This document shows positions 27,101 to 35,618 of a stretch of DNA of 64,000 nt, piece by piece; position 1 is the first letter of the stretch, and the number at the start of each line of letters is the position of its first letter. The stretch covers positions 186,001 through 250,000 of the forward strand of contig JADKIA010000008.1 of assembly GCA_016721465.1 (NCBI GenBank), given 5' to 3'. Under the pieces are notes generated by a model. It worked only from the letters and a program-made list of their open reading frames with translations, was not told the DNA's origin and did not search any database. The translations under genes were made by a program, and so were the position numbers. The DNA is from Ideonella sp. GTDB taxonomy: Bacteria; Pseudomonadota; Gammaproteobacteria; Burkholderiales; Burkholderiaceae_C.

Positions 27101-27509
27101 GCTTGCCCTCGGCGAGCAAGTTCAGGCCGCAGCGCACGGCGCGTTCGGTGTCGTCCTCGCGTGCCCCTGAGGCGCCGAAGGCGGCCATGAGGTTGTCGCC
27201 GGCGTACTGCAGCACCTCGCCGCCTTGCTCGCGCACCACGTCGCTGAGCTGCTGCAGCGCACCGTCGAGCACATCGTGCACGGTCTCGGGGTCCAGCTTG
27301 CCCGCCAGCTGTGTCGAGCCCACCATGTCCAGGAAGAGCACGCTCACCTGGCGCAGTTGCTGTTGCGGCGCACCGAGCGGCACCAGCGCGGCCAGGCGCG
27401 CGCGCAGCGGCGCGAGCGCGGCATCGACCACGGCGTCCCCCAGCATCGCGCGCTGCGATTCGAGTGCATCGATGGCCGTTTGCAGGGCGGAGAGGGGGTC
27501 GGTGGCCAT
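24171..27509 (-). CDS. Class III adenylate/guanylate cyclase-AAA-TPR regulator
   Basis: A 1112-residue multidomain signalling protein (start MATDPLSALQ chosen; an upstream in-frame start would add 20 residues). Residues 50-230 are a class III nucleotide cyclase: metal-binding Asp in SVLFLDMVGSTQ, second metal motif YAGDNLMAAFG, and VGIHTGTV. A STAND/AAA ATPase follows with Walker A ADPGIGKS near residue 290 and Walker B VVLLLDDVQWADD. The C-terminal 500 residues are helical TPR-like repeats. Such proteins couple ligand or partner binding to nucleotide cycling; the cyclase product is not shown. High GC, so a chromosomal gene bordering the island. Confidence 0.85.
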   Translation of the reverse strand: MATDPLSALQTAIDALESQRAMLGDAVVDAALAPLRARLAALVPLGAPQQQLRQVSVLFLDMVGSTQLAGKLDPETVHDVLDGALQQLSDVVREQGGEVLQYAGDNLMAAFGASGAREDDTERAVRCGLNLLAEGKRLGEQVAQQHGHAGFGVRVGIHTGTVLRGGGVDGDNTLRGQAVHIAARMEQTAPPGGLRISHDTWNLVRGVFDVQAQEPISVKGVEAPIRSWLVERIKPRQFRLPARGVEGQETPLVGRSDELGQLLRAFEAVCKTPSAHCLTVLADPGIGKSRLLHELQHLLATHTRSAWLLLARLQPASFMQPYGLLRELLAWRLAIADSDGAEVARSKLLEGLLPWLNEPGDPPAAALGQLVGIDFGDDPTLAGLRNDARLLRESALAAFALWLRRLAASDGSPVVLLLDDVQWADDASLDALQQLCAQATGPFLAVMGARPQLIDRRPSWGQGLPQHELLSLQPLADAQRELLTRALLRHLPVVPPALARLIDGQAEGNPFYAEEIVRMLIDDGAIVVAEAGWRVDEQRLGAARVPPTLTGVLQARIDALSEGERRALQSAAIVGPVFWDDALLQLRADAGRELPALVKRGMVQRRPTTAFEGSVEESFHHHLLHQVSYDTVLPSVRREGHSRAAAWLADRVGDRAAEYLAVTADHYERAGDLPRAFDWYRRAAVHASKRHANALAELYCQRALHLPFEPDARPRFALQMVRTRACDVVGDRATQQLALEDGWRIAESLDDDRLRAEVLTQRALLADRLGDYAGALPLAEAAVQASERCDDALHAALAWGEVAWLAIVRRDFDRAHSALQTGLRWARLTAERGKGSSQGIYEVQLLLVAVELYGKTHDSAARVRTLSEASLKARVCGEVRLEALCEGALADCALEHADFAATQFHGDNALRLGSSIGLLAQSAQAHNVAALLALAQGDPARALERSEQAIAVYRRIGHRVNFAEARAVKAWALAESGEHAAAQAEWQALEHDFAERGEAPGALSVRLRQAEARAARGELATALQTVLQALPSITEPGSLDAGVQSLATRLAVHKVLAAAGHEQARAQLELAHAELMRQVQAIALPEVRNRVLGAVKLHREIVQRWGEGSSAA

Positions 27510-27654
27510 GCGGGATTCTGCGGCCTGGTTGAAGTGGGTGACAACGCACTTCTTCGCCCGCAGGCCCACCGGGCACGTCCACCGCCTCGCTCGGTGAGGG
27601 CGCTGGGCGTGCGACGAGGCCGTTGCCGGCCCTGGCGCTCAGCCGCCAGTCGAC

Positions 27655-28506
27655 TCAGGCAACGAACCTCAGGTCCAGATCGCCATGGGCGTAAATCACC
27701 ACCCCGGTGTCGGTCTGGGTGATCCGGTGCCCCGTGCCGGCCGGTGCAAGCTGGTAGTCGCCGGCTTGAAGCAGCACGTCGTCGAGGAAGAGTTCGCCTT
27801 GCACCATCAGGCACTCCTCGTCATGGCCATGGGTGTGCAGCGGCACGGAGGCACCGGGTTGCGCGTAGTACAGCATGGCGGCCTGGCCCGCGTGCTGCCA
27901 CAGAATGCGGCGCTGGATGCCGGGCGCGAAGTCGGGCCAGCCGGCGTCCTCGTCGCGCAAGGTGAAGCAAGCCGGGTCGTCTCCCACCTGGGCAGGCGAC
28001 TCGCGCAGGAAGAGCACGGCACCTTCGTCCGATCGCACGCCGCACACGGCGCTGGCGGCCGGTGCCACGTGGTAGTCGCGCAGATGCAGACGCTCGTCAC
28101 CCAGTTGAACCGAGCCTTGCAGCACGAGCCACTCGCGGTGGCGATCGGGCGCCGGGCCTGTCCACCGGCTTCCGGCCTTCAGCTCGATCAGGCGGGCCAG
28201 CATGGGCTCACCAGGCCGCAGGGCACGGTCCTTGGCCGCGGCGTACAGCGTGAGCGCCTGGACGCCAGGCGCCAATTCGACGCTTGCCAAGCGCGAGCGC
28301 CGCACGGTGAACATGGCGCTCGCCTCGGCGCGTGACACGGCCAGTCGATCCAGCAGCCGGCGGCGCAGTGCAGCGGCGGTGCCCTGCGGGCCAGGGGCCT
28401 CGTCGGCCCAGGCCGTGGCAAAGGGCTCGCCCAGCAGGGGCTCGAGCTCGCGGTCGACCGGATCGGGCGCCTGGCTCACAGGCAGCGGCAGGTGGGGCTT
28501 GTTCAT
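27655..28506 (-). CDS. Double-cupin protein, ChrR/antisigma-like
   Basis: A 283-residue protein starting MNKPHLPLPV. Two cupin barrels are visible: the first with DRHREWLVLQGSV, the second with HTHGHDEECLMVQGEL and APAGTGHR, the typical metal-binding pattern. It resembles the cupin half of ChrR-type antisigma factors, but the HxxxCxxC zinc motif of the ChrR antisigma domain is absent. It lies 54 bp behind the sigma factor gene on the same strand, so it may modulate that sigma factor, for example in response to oxidants. That role is inference. Confidence 0.7.
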   Translation of the reverse strand: MNKPHLPLPVSQAPDPVDRELEPLLGEPFATAWADEAPGPQGTAAALRRRLLDRLAVSRAEASAMFTVRRSRLASVELAPGVQALTLYAAAKDRALRPGEPMLARLIELKAGSRWTGPAPDRHREWLVLQGSVQLGDERLHLRDYHVAPAASAVCGVRSDEGAVLFLRESPAQVGDDPACFTLRDEDAGWPDFAPGIQRRILWQHAGQAAMLYYAQPGASVPLHTHGHDEECLMVQGELFLDDVLLQAGDYQLAPAGTGHRITQTDTGVVIYAHGDLDLRFVA

Positions 28507-28560
28507 GGTGTGGATTTTCGGCAAGGCTGAGATAGGTCCGCGGCGGATCGGTCGGGCCGC

Positions 28561-29313
28561 TCACATGGCCAGCATCGCAGGCCCGCTGTCGCCGAGGATC
28601 TGGCGCAAGGTCTGCAAGGCCCGACGGATCTGCGACTTGACGGTGCCCAGCGGCAGGCATGTCTGCTGGGCGATCTCTTCATGGCTGAGGCCACGAAAGA
28701 AGGCCAGCGAGACGAGCTGGCGGGGCTGCGCGCCCAGCAGCATCAGGGCCTGATGCAGGTCGGCCTGGCACCGCGCCAGGTCGAGCAGTTCATCGCTCGA
28801 TCGGGTCTCGTCTGCGGTCTCGCTGGCGATCAGCTCGTCCACGCTTTCGTGCTGGAAGCGAGCTTCATGTCGAAGGGCGTCGATCGCGCGCGAACGGGCG
28901 ATCGCCAGCAGCCAGGTGAGGGCCTGACCCCGCTGCGGATTGAACCGGACGGCCTGCCGCCACACCTGGAAGTAGGTGTCCTCGACGACCTCCTCGGCCA
29001 GCGCCGTGCGACGCACGATGCGTTTGACGATGCCGAAGGTGCGCGAGAACGTGGCGTCGTAGAGCGCCGCCAGGGCCCGCTCGTCCTGGTCGACGATGGC
29101 CTCGATCCACGCCACCAGCTGCTGTTCGGTGGCCCGTTGCGTCAGGCCCGTCCCCGAGGACATCGGACGTGCCGCCGCGCGTTCGTCGAAGTCGTGCAGG
29201 GCTTCGTCGTCCGATTCGTCGGCGCTCACCGGCCACGACACCGGTACGCCGTCGAGGTCGGGGGGCGACGCCGCGTCGCCGGTGGAACCGGCCGCCATCG
29301 TTGAAGGGTTCAT
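28561..29313 (-). CDS. ECF-like RNA polymerase sigma factor
   Basis: A 250-residue sigma-70 family protein. Region 2 (LYDATFSRTFGIVKRIVR, EEVVEDTYFQVWRQAVRF, ALTWLLAIARSRAIDALR) and region 4 (SLAFFRGLSHEEIAQQTCLP, LGTVKSQIRRALQTLR) are complete. The first 60 residues are an acidic extension beyond the usual ECF length. The ATG has GACGAGG 7 bp upstream. Cupin genes lie on both sides, which suggests control by a ChrR-like cupin, as known for singlet-oxygen-responsive RpoE. The 145 bp upstream to the next gene hold nothing recognisable. Confidence 0.9.
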   Translation of the reverse strand: MNPSTMAAGSTGDAASPPDLDGVPVSWPVSADESDDEALHDFDERAAARPMSSGTGLTQRATEQQLVAWIEAIVDQDERALAALYDATFSRTFGIVKRIVRRTALAEEVVEDTYFQVWRQAVRFNPQRGQALTWLLAIARSRAIDALRHEARFQHESVDELIASETADETRSSDELLDLARCQADLHQALMLLGAQPRQLVSLAFFRGLSHEEIAQQTCLPLGTVKSQIRRALQTLRQILGDSGPAMLAM

Positions 29314-29458
29314 GCAACAACCTCGTCAGGGATACCCATGGGGCATGGTGGCGGCGGCCTTTGCCGCTGGCAAGGGATGTCCGCGGGGATGCAGCCCATA
29401 CGGCGCAAAGCCAAGACCGGATGCATGGCGGAGCCAATGAACGGCAGGGCGGCCATGT

Positions 29459-29893
29459 TCAGCCGAGCAACTGGCTCGCGTCGGGCACGGCACCGCGCAG
29501 GAAGATCGTCGCCCCCGATGTCGAGCGGATCGTGGCGTGCAGCGCGCCGCCGTGGGCCAGGTGGTAGCCACCGGGGCCGACCACGATCTTCGACCCCACC
29601 TGCACATGGCCCTCCAGCACCAGGCACTCCTCGTCGTGCGGGTGGCGATGCGGCGGCAGCACGGCACCGGGCTCGAGCCGCAACAGGTAGGACAGCACAC
29701 CGGCGTGCTCGCGCAGCACCTTGATGGCCACGCCTTCGACGAAAGCCTGCCATTCACCCGCGTCGCCGTCGATCGTCAGGTGCGACGAGTCCGCGTCGGC
29801 GACACGTTCCATCAGGCGCCGCCGGATGCTCCGCGCCTGATTCGGCGTGCCGGAGGGGGGAGCCTCCAGCTGCTGGGGGTCGGGGATGTCCAT
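29459..29893 (-). CDS. ChrR-type single cupin protein
   Basis: A 144-residue protein starting MDIPDPQQLEA. The single cupin barrel shows the metal-binding PPHRHPHDEECLVLEGHV and ends GATIFLRGAV, close to the C-terminal domain of ChrR. There is no antisigma zinc motif. It precedes the sigma gene by 145 bp on the same strand. Possible roles are ligand or oxidant sensing for that sigma factor or a small dioxygenase-like enzyme. The open frame continues upstream, but only from 29893 does it look like coding sequence. Confidence 0.75.
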   Translation of the reverse strand: MDIPDPQQLEAPPSGTPNQARSIRRRLMERVADADSSHLTIDGDAGEWQAFVEGVAIKVLREHAGVLSYLLRLEPGAVLPPHRHPHDEECLVLEGHVQVGSKIVVGPGGYHLAHGGALHATIRSTSGATIFLRGAVPDASQLLG

Positions 29894-30076
29894 GACGTGG
29901 CTACGGTGCGGTCGGCGCCGCGGATTCAAATCCCTGGTGGTGTTGTGGGTGGGGCTGGTGAGCGAACTGTCGGCGAACTTCCCTTGCAAGGCAACGCCGC
30001 TTTCCGATGTCGCTTGCATCCGGACGCTGCGGCCGGCCGTACCAGGATCCACCATCCCCAACCGGAGCGTCCCGCC

Positions 30077-30586
30077 ATGACCCGATTTGTCGAAGTGACC
30101 CACCGAGAGTTGATTGCCGCCCCGGTCGAGACCGTTCGTGCACAGTTCGCCGATCTGGACCACCACATCCACCACAACGTTCACCCCAAGTTGCGCTTCG
30201 AGGTGCTGGAGCGTCGTGCACGCGGCGCGCGCTTCGTGCAGGAAGTGCGGCTGCTCGGCGTCCGCCAACGCGATGTCTTTGAACGCAGCATCGGGTCGGA
30301 CGGCAGCATCGAAGACCGCTCGGTCGAGGGCTTCAACCGTGGGGGCCGCTTGAGCATTCGTTTTGCGCCAGCCAGCGTCGACGCCCAGGCCGCAACGCAG
30401 GTCGAGATCACGATCCGCCTGCCGCTGCCGCCCGTGATCGGCCCATTCGTGCGGCCTCTGCTGGAGGCGCAGATCCGCAAGGAAGTGCGCGCTGCCGCAC
30501 TCGAAGACAAGGCCGACATCGAGGGGGGCGGCTACCTGGTCGAGGGGGCTGGCCCCGCCTTGTCAACCCAGCCGGGCCGATGCTGA
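30077..30586 (+). CDS. SRPBCC-family (START-like) protein 1
   Basis: A 169-residue protein with a START/Bet v 1-like fold: VTHRELIAAPVETVRAQFAD is the usual opening strand and helix, and PFVRPLLEAQIRKEVRAAAL is the long C-terminal helix that closes the hydrophobic pocket. Such proteins bind lipids or aromatic ligands. The ATG at 30077 follows GGAGCG. It overlaps the next SRPBCC gene by 7 bp, so the two probably work as a pair. It is divergent from the cupin gene. Confidence 0.75.
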   Translation: MTRFVEVTHRELIAAPVETVRAQFADLDHHIHHNVHPKLRFEVLERRARGARFVQEVRLLGVRQRDVFERSIGSDGSIEDRSVEGFNRGGRLSIRFAPASVDAQAATQVEITIRLPLPPVIGPFVRPLLEAQIRKEVRAAALEDKADIEGGGYLVEGAGPALSTQPGRC

Positions 30587-31086
30587 TGCGACCGGCTGCC
30601 GCCGCCGGGCCCGCGGTGCATTTCGATCTGATCAGCCACTGGCGCATTCCGGCGCGGGTGGACCGCGTCTGGAACGCTCTTGCCACCCCGGAAGGCTGGC
30701 CGAACTGGTGGTCCAACGTGCGTTCGGTGCACACACTGCGCCCAGGCGACGCCAGCGGGCTGGGCCGCGTCCGCCGCATCCAGTGGGCGACCCGGCTGCC
30801 GTACGAGATCGTCATCGAGGTCGAAGCGGTGGAGTCACTGCGGCACGAGCGCCTGCGGGCTCGCTCGCGGGGCCAACTCCGCGGCGAAGGCATCTGGCTG
30901 CTGCGCGCGGCAGGCGATCTGACCGACGTGACCTATGTGTGGCGCGTCGAGCTGTCCAGCCCCTGGATGCGCTGGCTGGCGCCCTTGCTGGCGCCCTTGT
31001 TCCGGTGGAACCACGCGGGCGTGATGCGCGCCGGCGAGGCCGGCCTGACGCGCTACCTGGCAGGCCCGCCGGGCCCGCGGGGTTGA
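30580..31086 (+). CDS. SRPBCC-family polyketide cyclase-like protein 2
   Basis: A 168-residue START-like protein. HWRIPARVDRVWNALATPEG and WPNWWSNV are typical for polyketide cyclase/dehydrase-type SRPBCC proteins; the long C-terminal helix is FRWNHAGVMRAGEAGLTRYL. It overlaps the first SRPBCC gene. The stop lies 6 bp before the convergent alpha/beta hydrolase. Substrate unknown; the neighbourhood of acyl-CoA and wax-ester genes suggests a hydrophobic ligand. Confidence 0.78.
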   Translation: MLMRPAAAAGPAVHFDLISHWRIPARVDRVWNALATPEGWPNWWSNVRSVHTLRPGDASGLGRVRRIQWATRLPYEIVIEVEAVESLRHERLRARSRGQLRGEGIWLLRAAGDLTDVTYVWRVELSSPWMRWLAPLLAPLFRWNHAGVMRAGEAGLTRYLAGPPGPRG

Positions 31087-31092
31087 AGCGGC

Positions 31093-31905
31093 TCAACGCA
31101 AGCCAGCCAGTGCGGCAGCCAGGGTCTCGCGATAGCGGGCGAACTGGTGCACGTCGGCATGCGCGGCGCCCTCGATGCGCACCAGGCGAGCCTGCTGCGC
31201 ATGGGCCGCGAGCCATTCGGCATGGGCGAAGGGGATCAGGCCGTCGCGGTCGCCGTGCATCAGCAGCAAGGGCTGATCGAGCCGGGTCACCGCCGTGTCG
31301 GTGCGCATCGGATAGCGCAGCACGCGCTCCGGTACCCAGGGATAGTGCAGGCTGGCCAGCTCACGCATGCTGAGGTACGGCGAGACGAGGATGGTCAGCG
31401 CGGGCCGCACGCGGGTCGCCAGCTCGGCGGCCAGGCCCGTGCCCAAGGACCGGCCAAGGACCACCCTGGCGCGGCCCTGGTAGCGCGGTGCCACGCTCTC
31501 CCACACGGCCCGCACGTCCGCATGCAGCTGTGCCTCGCTGTCGATCTGGCCGCTGCTCTTGCCGAAGCCGCGGTAGTCCATCATCACCAGGTCGAAGTTG
31601 GCACGCCGGTAGAAGTCGGCGTCGACGAACCACGCCTTCAGGTTGTCGCTGTTGCCATGCAGGTAGAACACAACGCCCTTGGCATCGGGCCGCCGGAGCT
31701 CCAGCACCGACAGCCGGGCGCCGGGCACGTCGACGAAACGCTCGTGCACGTCAGGGTCTGCCGACAGGCGCTCGTCCGGCGCCAGCGCGACCGGCTTGAA
31801 CAGCAGCCGCTCCTGGCCGAACCAGAGGGCCGCCGATGCGGCAGACCAGGCGAGGCCGGGAATCAGTGCCGCCAGCAGCGCCACACGGCTCCAGCGTCGG
31901 GGCAT
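31093..31905 (-). CDS. Alpha/beta hydrolase with N-terminal membrane anchor
   Basis: A 270-residue serine hydrolase. The start MPRRWSRVALLAALIPGLAW gives a membrane anchor or signal peptide; the frame extends to 32073 but would cross the divergent gene. The oxyanion segment is FYLHGNSDN, the nucleophile elbow GRSLGTG, and the acid and base are MHGDRDGLIP and EGAAHADVH near the C-terminus. This type (FrsA/BEM46-like) is common in proteobacteria and faces the periplasm. It is divergent from the SnoaL-like gene. Confidence 0.85.
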   Translation of the reverse strand: MPRRWSRVALLAALIPGLAWSAASAALWFGQERLLFKPVALAPDERLSADPDVHERFVDVPGARLSVLELRRPDAKGVVFYLHGNSDNLKAWFVDADFYRRANFDLVMMDYRGFGKSSGQIDSEAQLHADVRAVWESVAPRYQGRARVVLGRSLGTGLAAELATRVRPALTILVSPYLSMRELASLHYPWVPERVLRYPMRTDTAVTRLDQPLLLMHGDRDGLIPFAHAEWLAAHAQQARLVRIEGAAHADVHQFARYRETLAAALAGLR

Positions 31906-32063
31906 GCGCGGGTTCGGTGGGTGCACGGGTGGCTCCAGGGTGGTGGACAGAGGCCTGCGACGTTCTACGGACCGGCGTTGCGATCGGATGCATCGCCGAT
32001 GCATCCACCGAGCCGGTGGCGCCGTATCCAGATCGGTCGAAACACCCTGTCCTGGAGACGACC

Positions 32064-32474
32064 ATGCCCACACCGATCGAAACCGTACAAACCGCCTACG
32101 AGGCCTTCGGCCGTGGCGACATTCCTGCGCTGCTGGACCAACTCACCGACGATGTCGAGTGGACCTTCGACGGCAGCACCGGCGATGCCTACATGAGAAC
32201 CGCGCGTGGCAAGGCAGACGTGACGCGCTGGTTCGCACAGGTCATGGCGGTCGACGGCATCCAGGCGTTCGAGCCTCGGCAGATGTTCGCCGGCCCCGAT
32301 CACGTCACCGTGATCGGCTGGGAGCGCACGCAGGCGCTGCCCGCCGGGGGCCTGTTCGAGACTTCATGGGTGCACGTGTGGCAACTGCGCGATGCGCGCA
32401 TCGCACGGTTCTTCGGCATGTTCGATACCGCCGCGGCGGCCCGGGCGCGCGCCACCGCCAGCACAGCGGATTGA
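32064..32474 (+). CDS. SnoaL/NTF2-like protein
   Basis: A 136-residue cone-shaped alpha+beta protein. TVQTAYEAFGRGDIPALLDQ and LTDDVEWTFDG open the fold as in the nuclear transport factor 2 superfamily; WVHVWQLRDARIARF is the last strand pair. Such proteins are ketosteroid-isomerase-like enzymes or ligand binders. The ATG has GGAGA 5 bp upstream. It is followed by a convergent acyl-CoA synthetase. Confidence 0.8.
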   Translation: MPTPIETVQTAYEAFGRGDIPALLDQLTDDVEWTFDGSTGDAYMRTARGKADVTRWFAQVMAVDGIQAFEPRQMFAGPDHVTVIGWERTQALPAGGLFETSWVHVWQLRDARIARFFGMFDTAAAARARATASTAD

Positions 32475-32501
32475 GGCCAGCACGGGGCCGGCCGGGCCGC
32501 C

Positions 32502-34193
32502 TCAAGCCCCGTGCCAGATCACCTTGCTGCGCGTGCTCTCCCACTGCTCGTAGCTGGCGGCAAAGCGCTCTTCGATGCGGTTGCGCTTGACCTTGAACGT
32601 GGGCGTGATCAGATCGTTGTCGACCGTCCAGGCCTCGTTCGTGACCACGATGCATTCGAGTTGCTCGTGCGGGTCGAGCGTGGCATTGACGCGCTGCAGG
32701 TGTTCGGCCAGCGACCGCTCCAGCGCGCTGCGCCCGTCGGCTTCGGCGGCTTCCTGCATGGCCTCGAGGTTGAGCATCACCATCGCGAGCGGTTGGCCGA
32801 GGTTGGCACCGGTCACGCAGCAGGCCTCGACGGCGGCGTGCATGACCAGCTTTTCCTCGATCGGGGCCGGCGCGACGTACTTGCCCTTGCTGGTCTTGAA
32901 CAGGTCCTTCACGCGGCCGGTGATCTTCAAGGTGCCGCGGGCATCGATCACCCCCTTGTCACCCGTGTGCAGGAAGCCGTCGGCGGTGAACACCTGCTGC
33001 GTGAGTTCGGGCTGCCGGTAGTAGCCGGTCATCGTCGCGGCGCTCTTGACCTGGATCTCGCCGCTGGCCGGGTCGATCCGGCATTCGACGCCATCGTAGG
33101 GGCGACCGACCGTGCCGATGTCCTCGCCAGGCGCGGTGATGTGGCTGAGCGCACAGTTCTCGGTCAGCCCATAGCCCTCGGCGATCTTCAGGCCGACGCG
33201 GCCGTACCAGCGCAACAGGTCGGGCGGGATCGGCGCGGCCCCGCTGATGGCCATGACGCAATGGTCCAGCCCGAGCGTGGTCATGATCTTCTTCTTCACG
33301 ATGCCACTGATGATCGGCAGGCTGAGCAGCAGGTCGAGTTTCTTCTGCGGCATCTTGTGCAGCACCGCCTGCTGGAACTTGACCCACAGCCGCGGCACGC
33401 TGAAGAAGATGGTCGGACGCGCGCGCTGCATGTCCTCGGTGAAGGTCTGCAGGCTGTCGGCGAAGTAGACACGGAACCCGGTGCCGAGCTGACCATGCTC
33501 GACCAGGCCGCGCTCGACCACGTGCGCCAGCGGCAGGTACGACAGCATGCGCGAATCGGCGTTCAGCGGCAGACGCGTCAGCCCGGTCTGCACAGCGAAG
33601 GCCAGGGTGCCGAACGTGTGCTCGACGCCCTTGGGCATGCCCGTGGTGCCCGAGGTGTAGATGATCGTGCACAGCTCGTCGGCCGGCCGCACCGGTTCGC
33701 CGGCCAGAGGCGAGGTGCGGGCGATGATGTCGTCCCACTGCGCGAAGCTGTTCTTCGCGTCCGCGCTCGCGAGGGGGTGCGCGATGCAGGGCAAACCGGC
33801 CGGGACACCCGGCTTCATCTGCTCCCAGGTGTCGAGCTTGCCGACGAACAGCAGCTTGGCGCCGCTGTGCTCGAGGATCTGCTGGATCGTGGTCGGCGCC
33901 AGTGTCGGATACAGCGGCACCGACACGGCGCCGGCCATGAAGATGGCGTAGTCGCTGAGCATCCAGTGCACGGTGTTCTTGGACAGGATTGCCACCCGAT
34001 CGCCCGGGGCGATGCCCACCGACTTCAGGTGCGCCGCCATGCGGCGGGCCTGGTCGACGACCTCGCCCCAGCGGTAGTCGCGCACGGCGCCACCGCCCAG
34101 AGGCTGCGTGAACGCGATCCGGTCGGGCGCGGTCTTCTCCCAGTAGTACAGGCGCTGCAGCGCCAGCTTTTCGGGTGCGGCAAGAACGGGCAT
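32502..34193 (-). CDS. Long-chain acyl-CoA synthetase (AMP-binding)
   Basis: A 563-residue ligase that activates fatty acids to acyl-CoA via an acyl-AMP intermediate. The start MPVLAAPEKLALQ has GGAGA in front; an upstream ATG adds 14 residues. The AMP-binding signature YTSGTTGMPKGV is clear, followed by GYGLTENCALSH, the adenine-binding HTGDKG and the GRVKDLFKTSKGKYVAP hinge typical of long-chain synthetases. It is followed upstream by the WS/DGAT gene on the same strand, 48 bp apart, so acyl-CoA for neutral-lipid synthesis may be made and used by the same operon. Confidence 0.93.
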   Translation of the reverse strand: MPVLAAPEKLALQRLYYWEKTAPDRIAFTQPLGGGAVRDYRWGEVVDQARRMAAHLKSVGIAPGDRVAILSKNTVHWMLSDYAIFMAGAVSVPLYPTLAPTTIQQILEHSGAKLLFVGKLDTWEQMKPGVPAGLPCIAHPLASADAKNSFAQWDDIIARTSPLAGEPVRPADELCTIIYTSGTTGMPKGVEHTFGTLAFAVQTGLTRLPLNADSRMLSYLPLAHVVERGLVEHGQLGTGFRVYFADSLQTFTEDMQRARPTIFFSVPRLWVKFQQAVLHKMPQKKLDLLLSLPIISGIVKKKIMTTLGLDHCVMAISGAAPIPPDLLRWYGRVGLKIAEGYGLTENCALSHITAPGEDIGTVGRPYDGVECRIDPASGEIQVKSAATMTGYYRQPELTQQVFTADGFLHTGDKGVIDARGTLKITGRVKDLFKTSKGKYVAPAPIEEKLVMHAAVEACCVTGANLGQPLAMVMLNLEAMQEAAEADGRSALERSLAEHLQRVNATLDPHEQLECIVVTNEAWTVDNDLITPTFKVKRNRIEERFAASYEQWESTRSKVIWHGA

Positions 34194-34241
34194 GACAGTC
34201 TCCAATTGTTTTTGCGATGTTGCGCTGGCCGTCACGCGACG

Positions 34242-35618
34242 TCACGCCCGATCAGCACGCAGCTTGAGCTTGCGCAAGCCGGCGGCGCCGGTGGTGGCGC
34301 TCTTGAGCATCTTCTCGAACTCGCGGTTGAACTCGCTCGTGATGCTTTCAGGGTCGGGCACCAGATGCGCGTCGCCGATGACGGTCAGCGAGGCCATGCC
34401 GCGGTAGCTCAGGATGCTGACCGCCATGCCGAGCTGCTTGCCCGGGTGCGGTGCCCAGGGCAGGATGCGGTCGATGGGCACGCCCGCGAGATAGAGCACC
34501 TCTTGCGGGCCGACGACATTGGTCATGACGACGCTGGCCTTGCGGCCAAACAGGTCGTTGGAGAATTGCTCCAGCAGCTTGGGTCCGCGCCCGAGCAGAT
34601 TGAGCAGGGCCTTCGTGGCCAGTGCCTCCGGCGAGCGCTTGAGCGCGTCCATGCGCGCCTTGGTCAGCGCCAGCCGATGATCGGCGCGGGCCTTGGTCAC
34701 CGCCAGATCGAGCACCACCAGGCCGAACTCGTTGCCCAGCTGGCCGATGCGCTCGGGCGGGCGCAGATCGACCGGCACCATCGCCCGCACCGTCGTCTGG
34801 TTCACGTCGACGCCACGCCGTCTCAGGTAGGTGCGCAAGGCGCCGGTCATGGCCGCCACCAGCACGTCGTTGACCTTGGCGTCGTAGCGCTTGCCGATCA
34901 CCTTGATGTCGCGAATGGGCACCGGCTTCGACCAGGCCACATGCTTGCCCAGCGCGAAATCGCCTTTCAGCGGCGATGGCGGGTCGTCGGCCCGCAGCAG
35001 TTCGCCCACCAGCATGCCCGCCCCGCCGGCCAGCGCGATGGCGTCCCGGGCCGACTCGGCGATCAGATCGATCGCCGGAGCAAACAGGCCCTTGGCCGAC
35101 CGGCTGCCGACCGAAGCCCCGCGCGCCCGGGGCGCAGGCAAGGGCTTTGCACCGGGTGCCGGGTCGAACAGGCGCTGGGTCACGGTCATCATGGCCGTGC
35201 CGTCGGCCATGCAGTGGTGGCACCGCGTGATCAGCGCGCTGCCGCCCTCGACGTCGTCCACCACGTACGCCTGCCACAGCGGCAGGGCGTGGTCCAAGGG
35301 CATGCTGGCGAGGTCGTTGACCAGACGGATCAGGGCGGCCTGGTCGTGCGGCGCCGCCAGGGCGATGTGGTGCAGGTGCTGGTCGATGTCGAAGTGCGGC
35401 ATGTCCTGCCAATGCGGCGTGGCCATGGGAAAGCCGGTTTCGACCACGCGTTGACGAAAGCGGTCGAAGCCCATCAGGCGCTCGCTGTAGATCTTGCGCA
35501 CGCGCTTGAAATCCAGCGGCTTCTTTGTCAGGACGACGCCCATCACGATGGCGAGATTCGCCGGGCCGTCGTTGTGGAACCAGGCTGCATCCGCAGCCGT
35601 CATGCGGTAAGTCGTCAT
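34242..35618 (-). CDS. Wax ester synthase/diacylglycerol acyltransferase (WS/DGAT)
   Basis: A 458-residue acyltransferase that makes wax esters or triacylglycerol from acyl-CoA and an alcohol or diacylglycerol. The start MTTYRMTAADAAWFH is chosen; AGAGG lies 6 bp upstream. The active-site HHCMADG matches the HHxxxDG motif of the family. The C-terminal WES_acyltransf part includes NVVGPQEVLYLAG and ILSYRGMASLTV. Length is typical. It is the first gene of the pair with the acyl-CoA synthetase. Implies storage lipid formation. Confidence 0.93.
   Translation of the reverse strand: MTTYRMTAADAAWFHNDGPANLAIVMGVVLTKKPLDFKRVRKIYSERLMGFDRFRQRVVETGFPMATPHWQDMPHFDIDQHLHHIALAAPHDQAALIRLVNDLASMPLDHALPLWQAYVVDDVEGGSALITRCHHCMADGTAMMTVTQRLFDPAPGAKPLPAPRARGASVGSRSAKGLFAPAIDLIAESARDAIALAGGAGMLVGELLRADDPPSPLKGDFALGKHVAWSKPVPIRDIKVIGKRYDAKVNDVLVAAMTGALRTYLRRRGVDVNQTTVRAMVPVDLRPPERIGQLGNEFGLVVLDLAVTKARADHRLALTKARMDALKRSPEALATKALLNLLGRGPKLLEQFSNDLFGRKASVVMTNVVGPQEVLYLAGVPIDRILPWAPHPGKQLGMAVSILSYRGMASLTVIGDAHLVPDPESITSEFNREFEKMLKSATTGAAGLRKLKLRADRA

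Noticed and set aside
24939..27170. A long plus-strand frame opposite the cyclase gene
   Set aside because: Antisense shadow in high-GC DNA; the minus-strand product has clear domains.
28561..29313. Sigma factor as part of the defence island
   Set aside because: High GC and a separate gene context on the chromosomal side of the cyclase gene; no link to the island.
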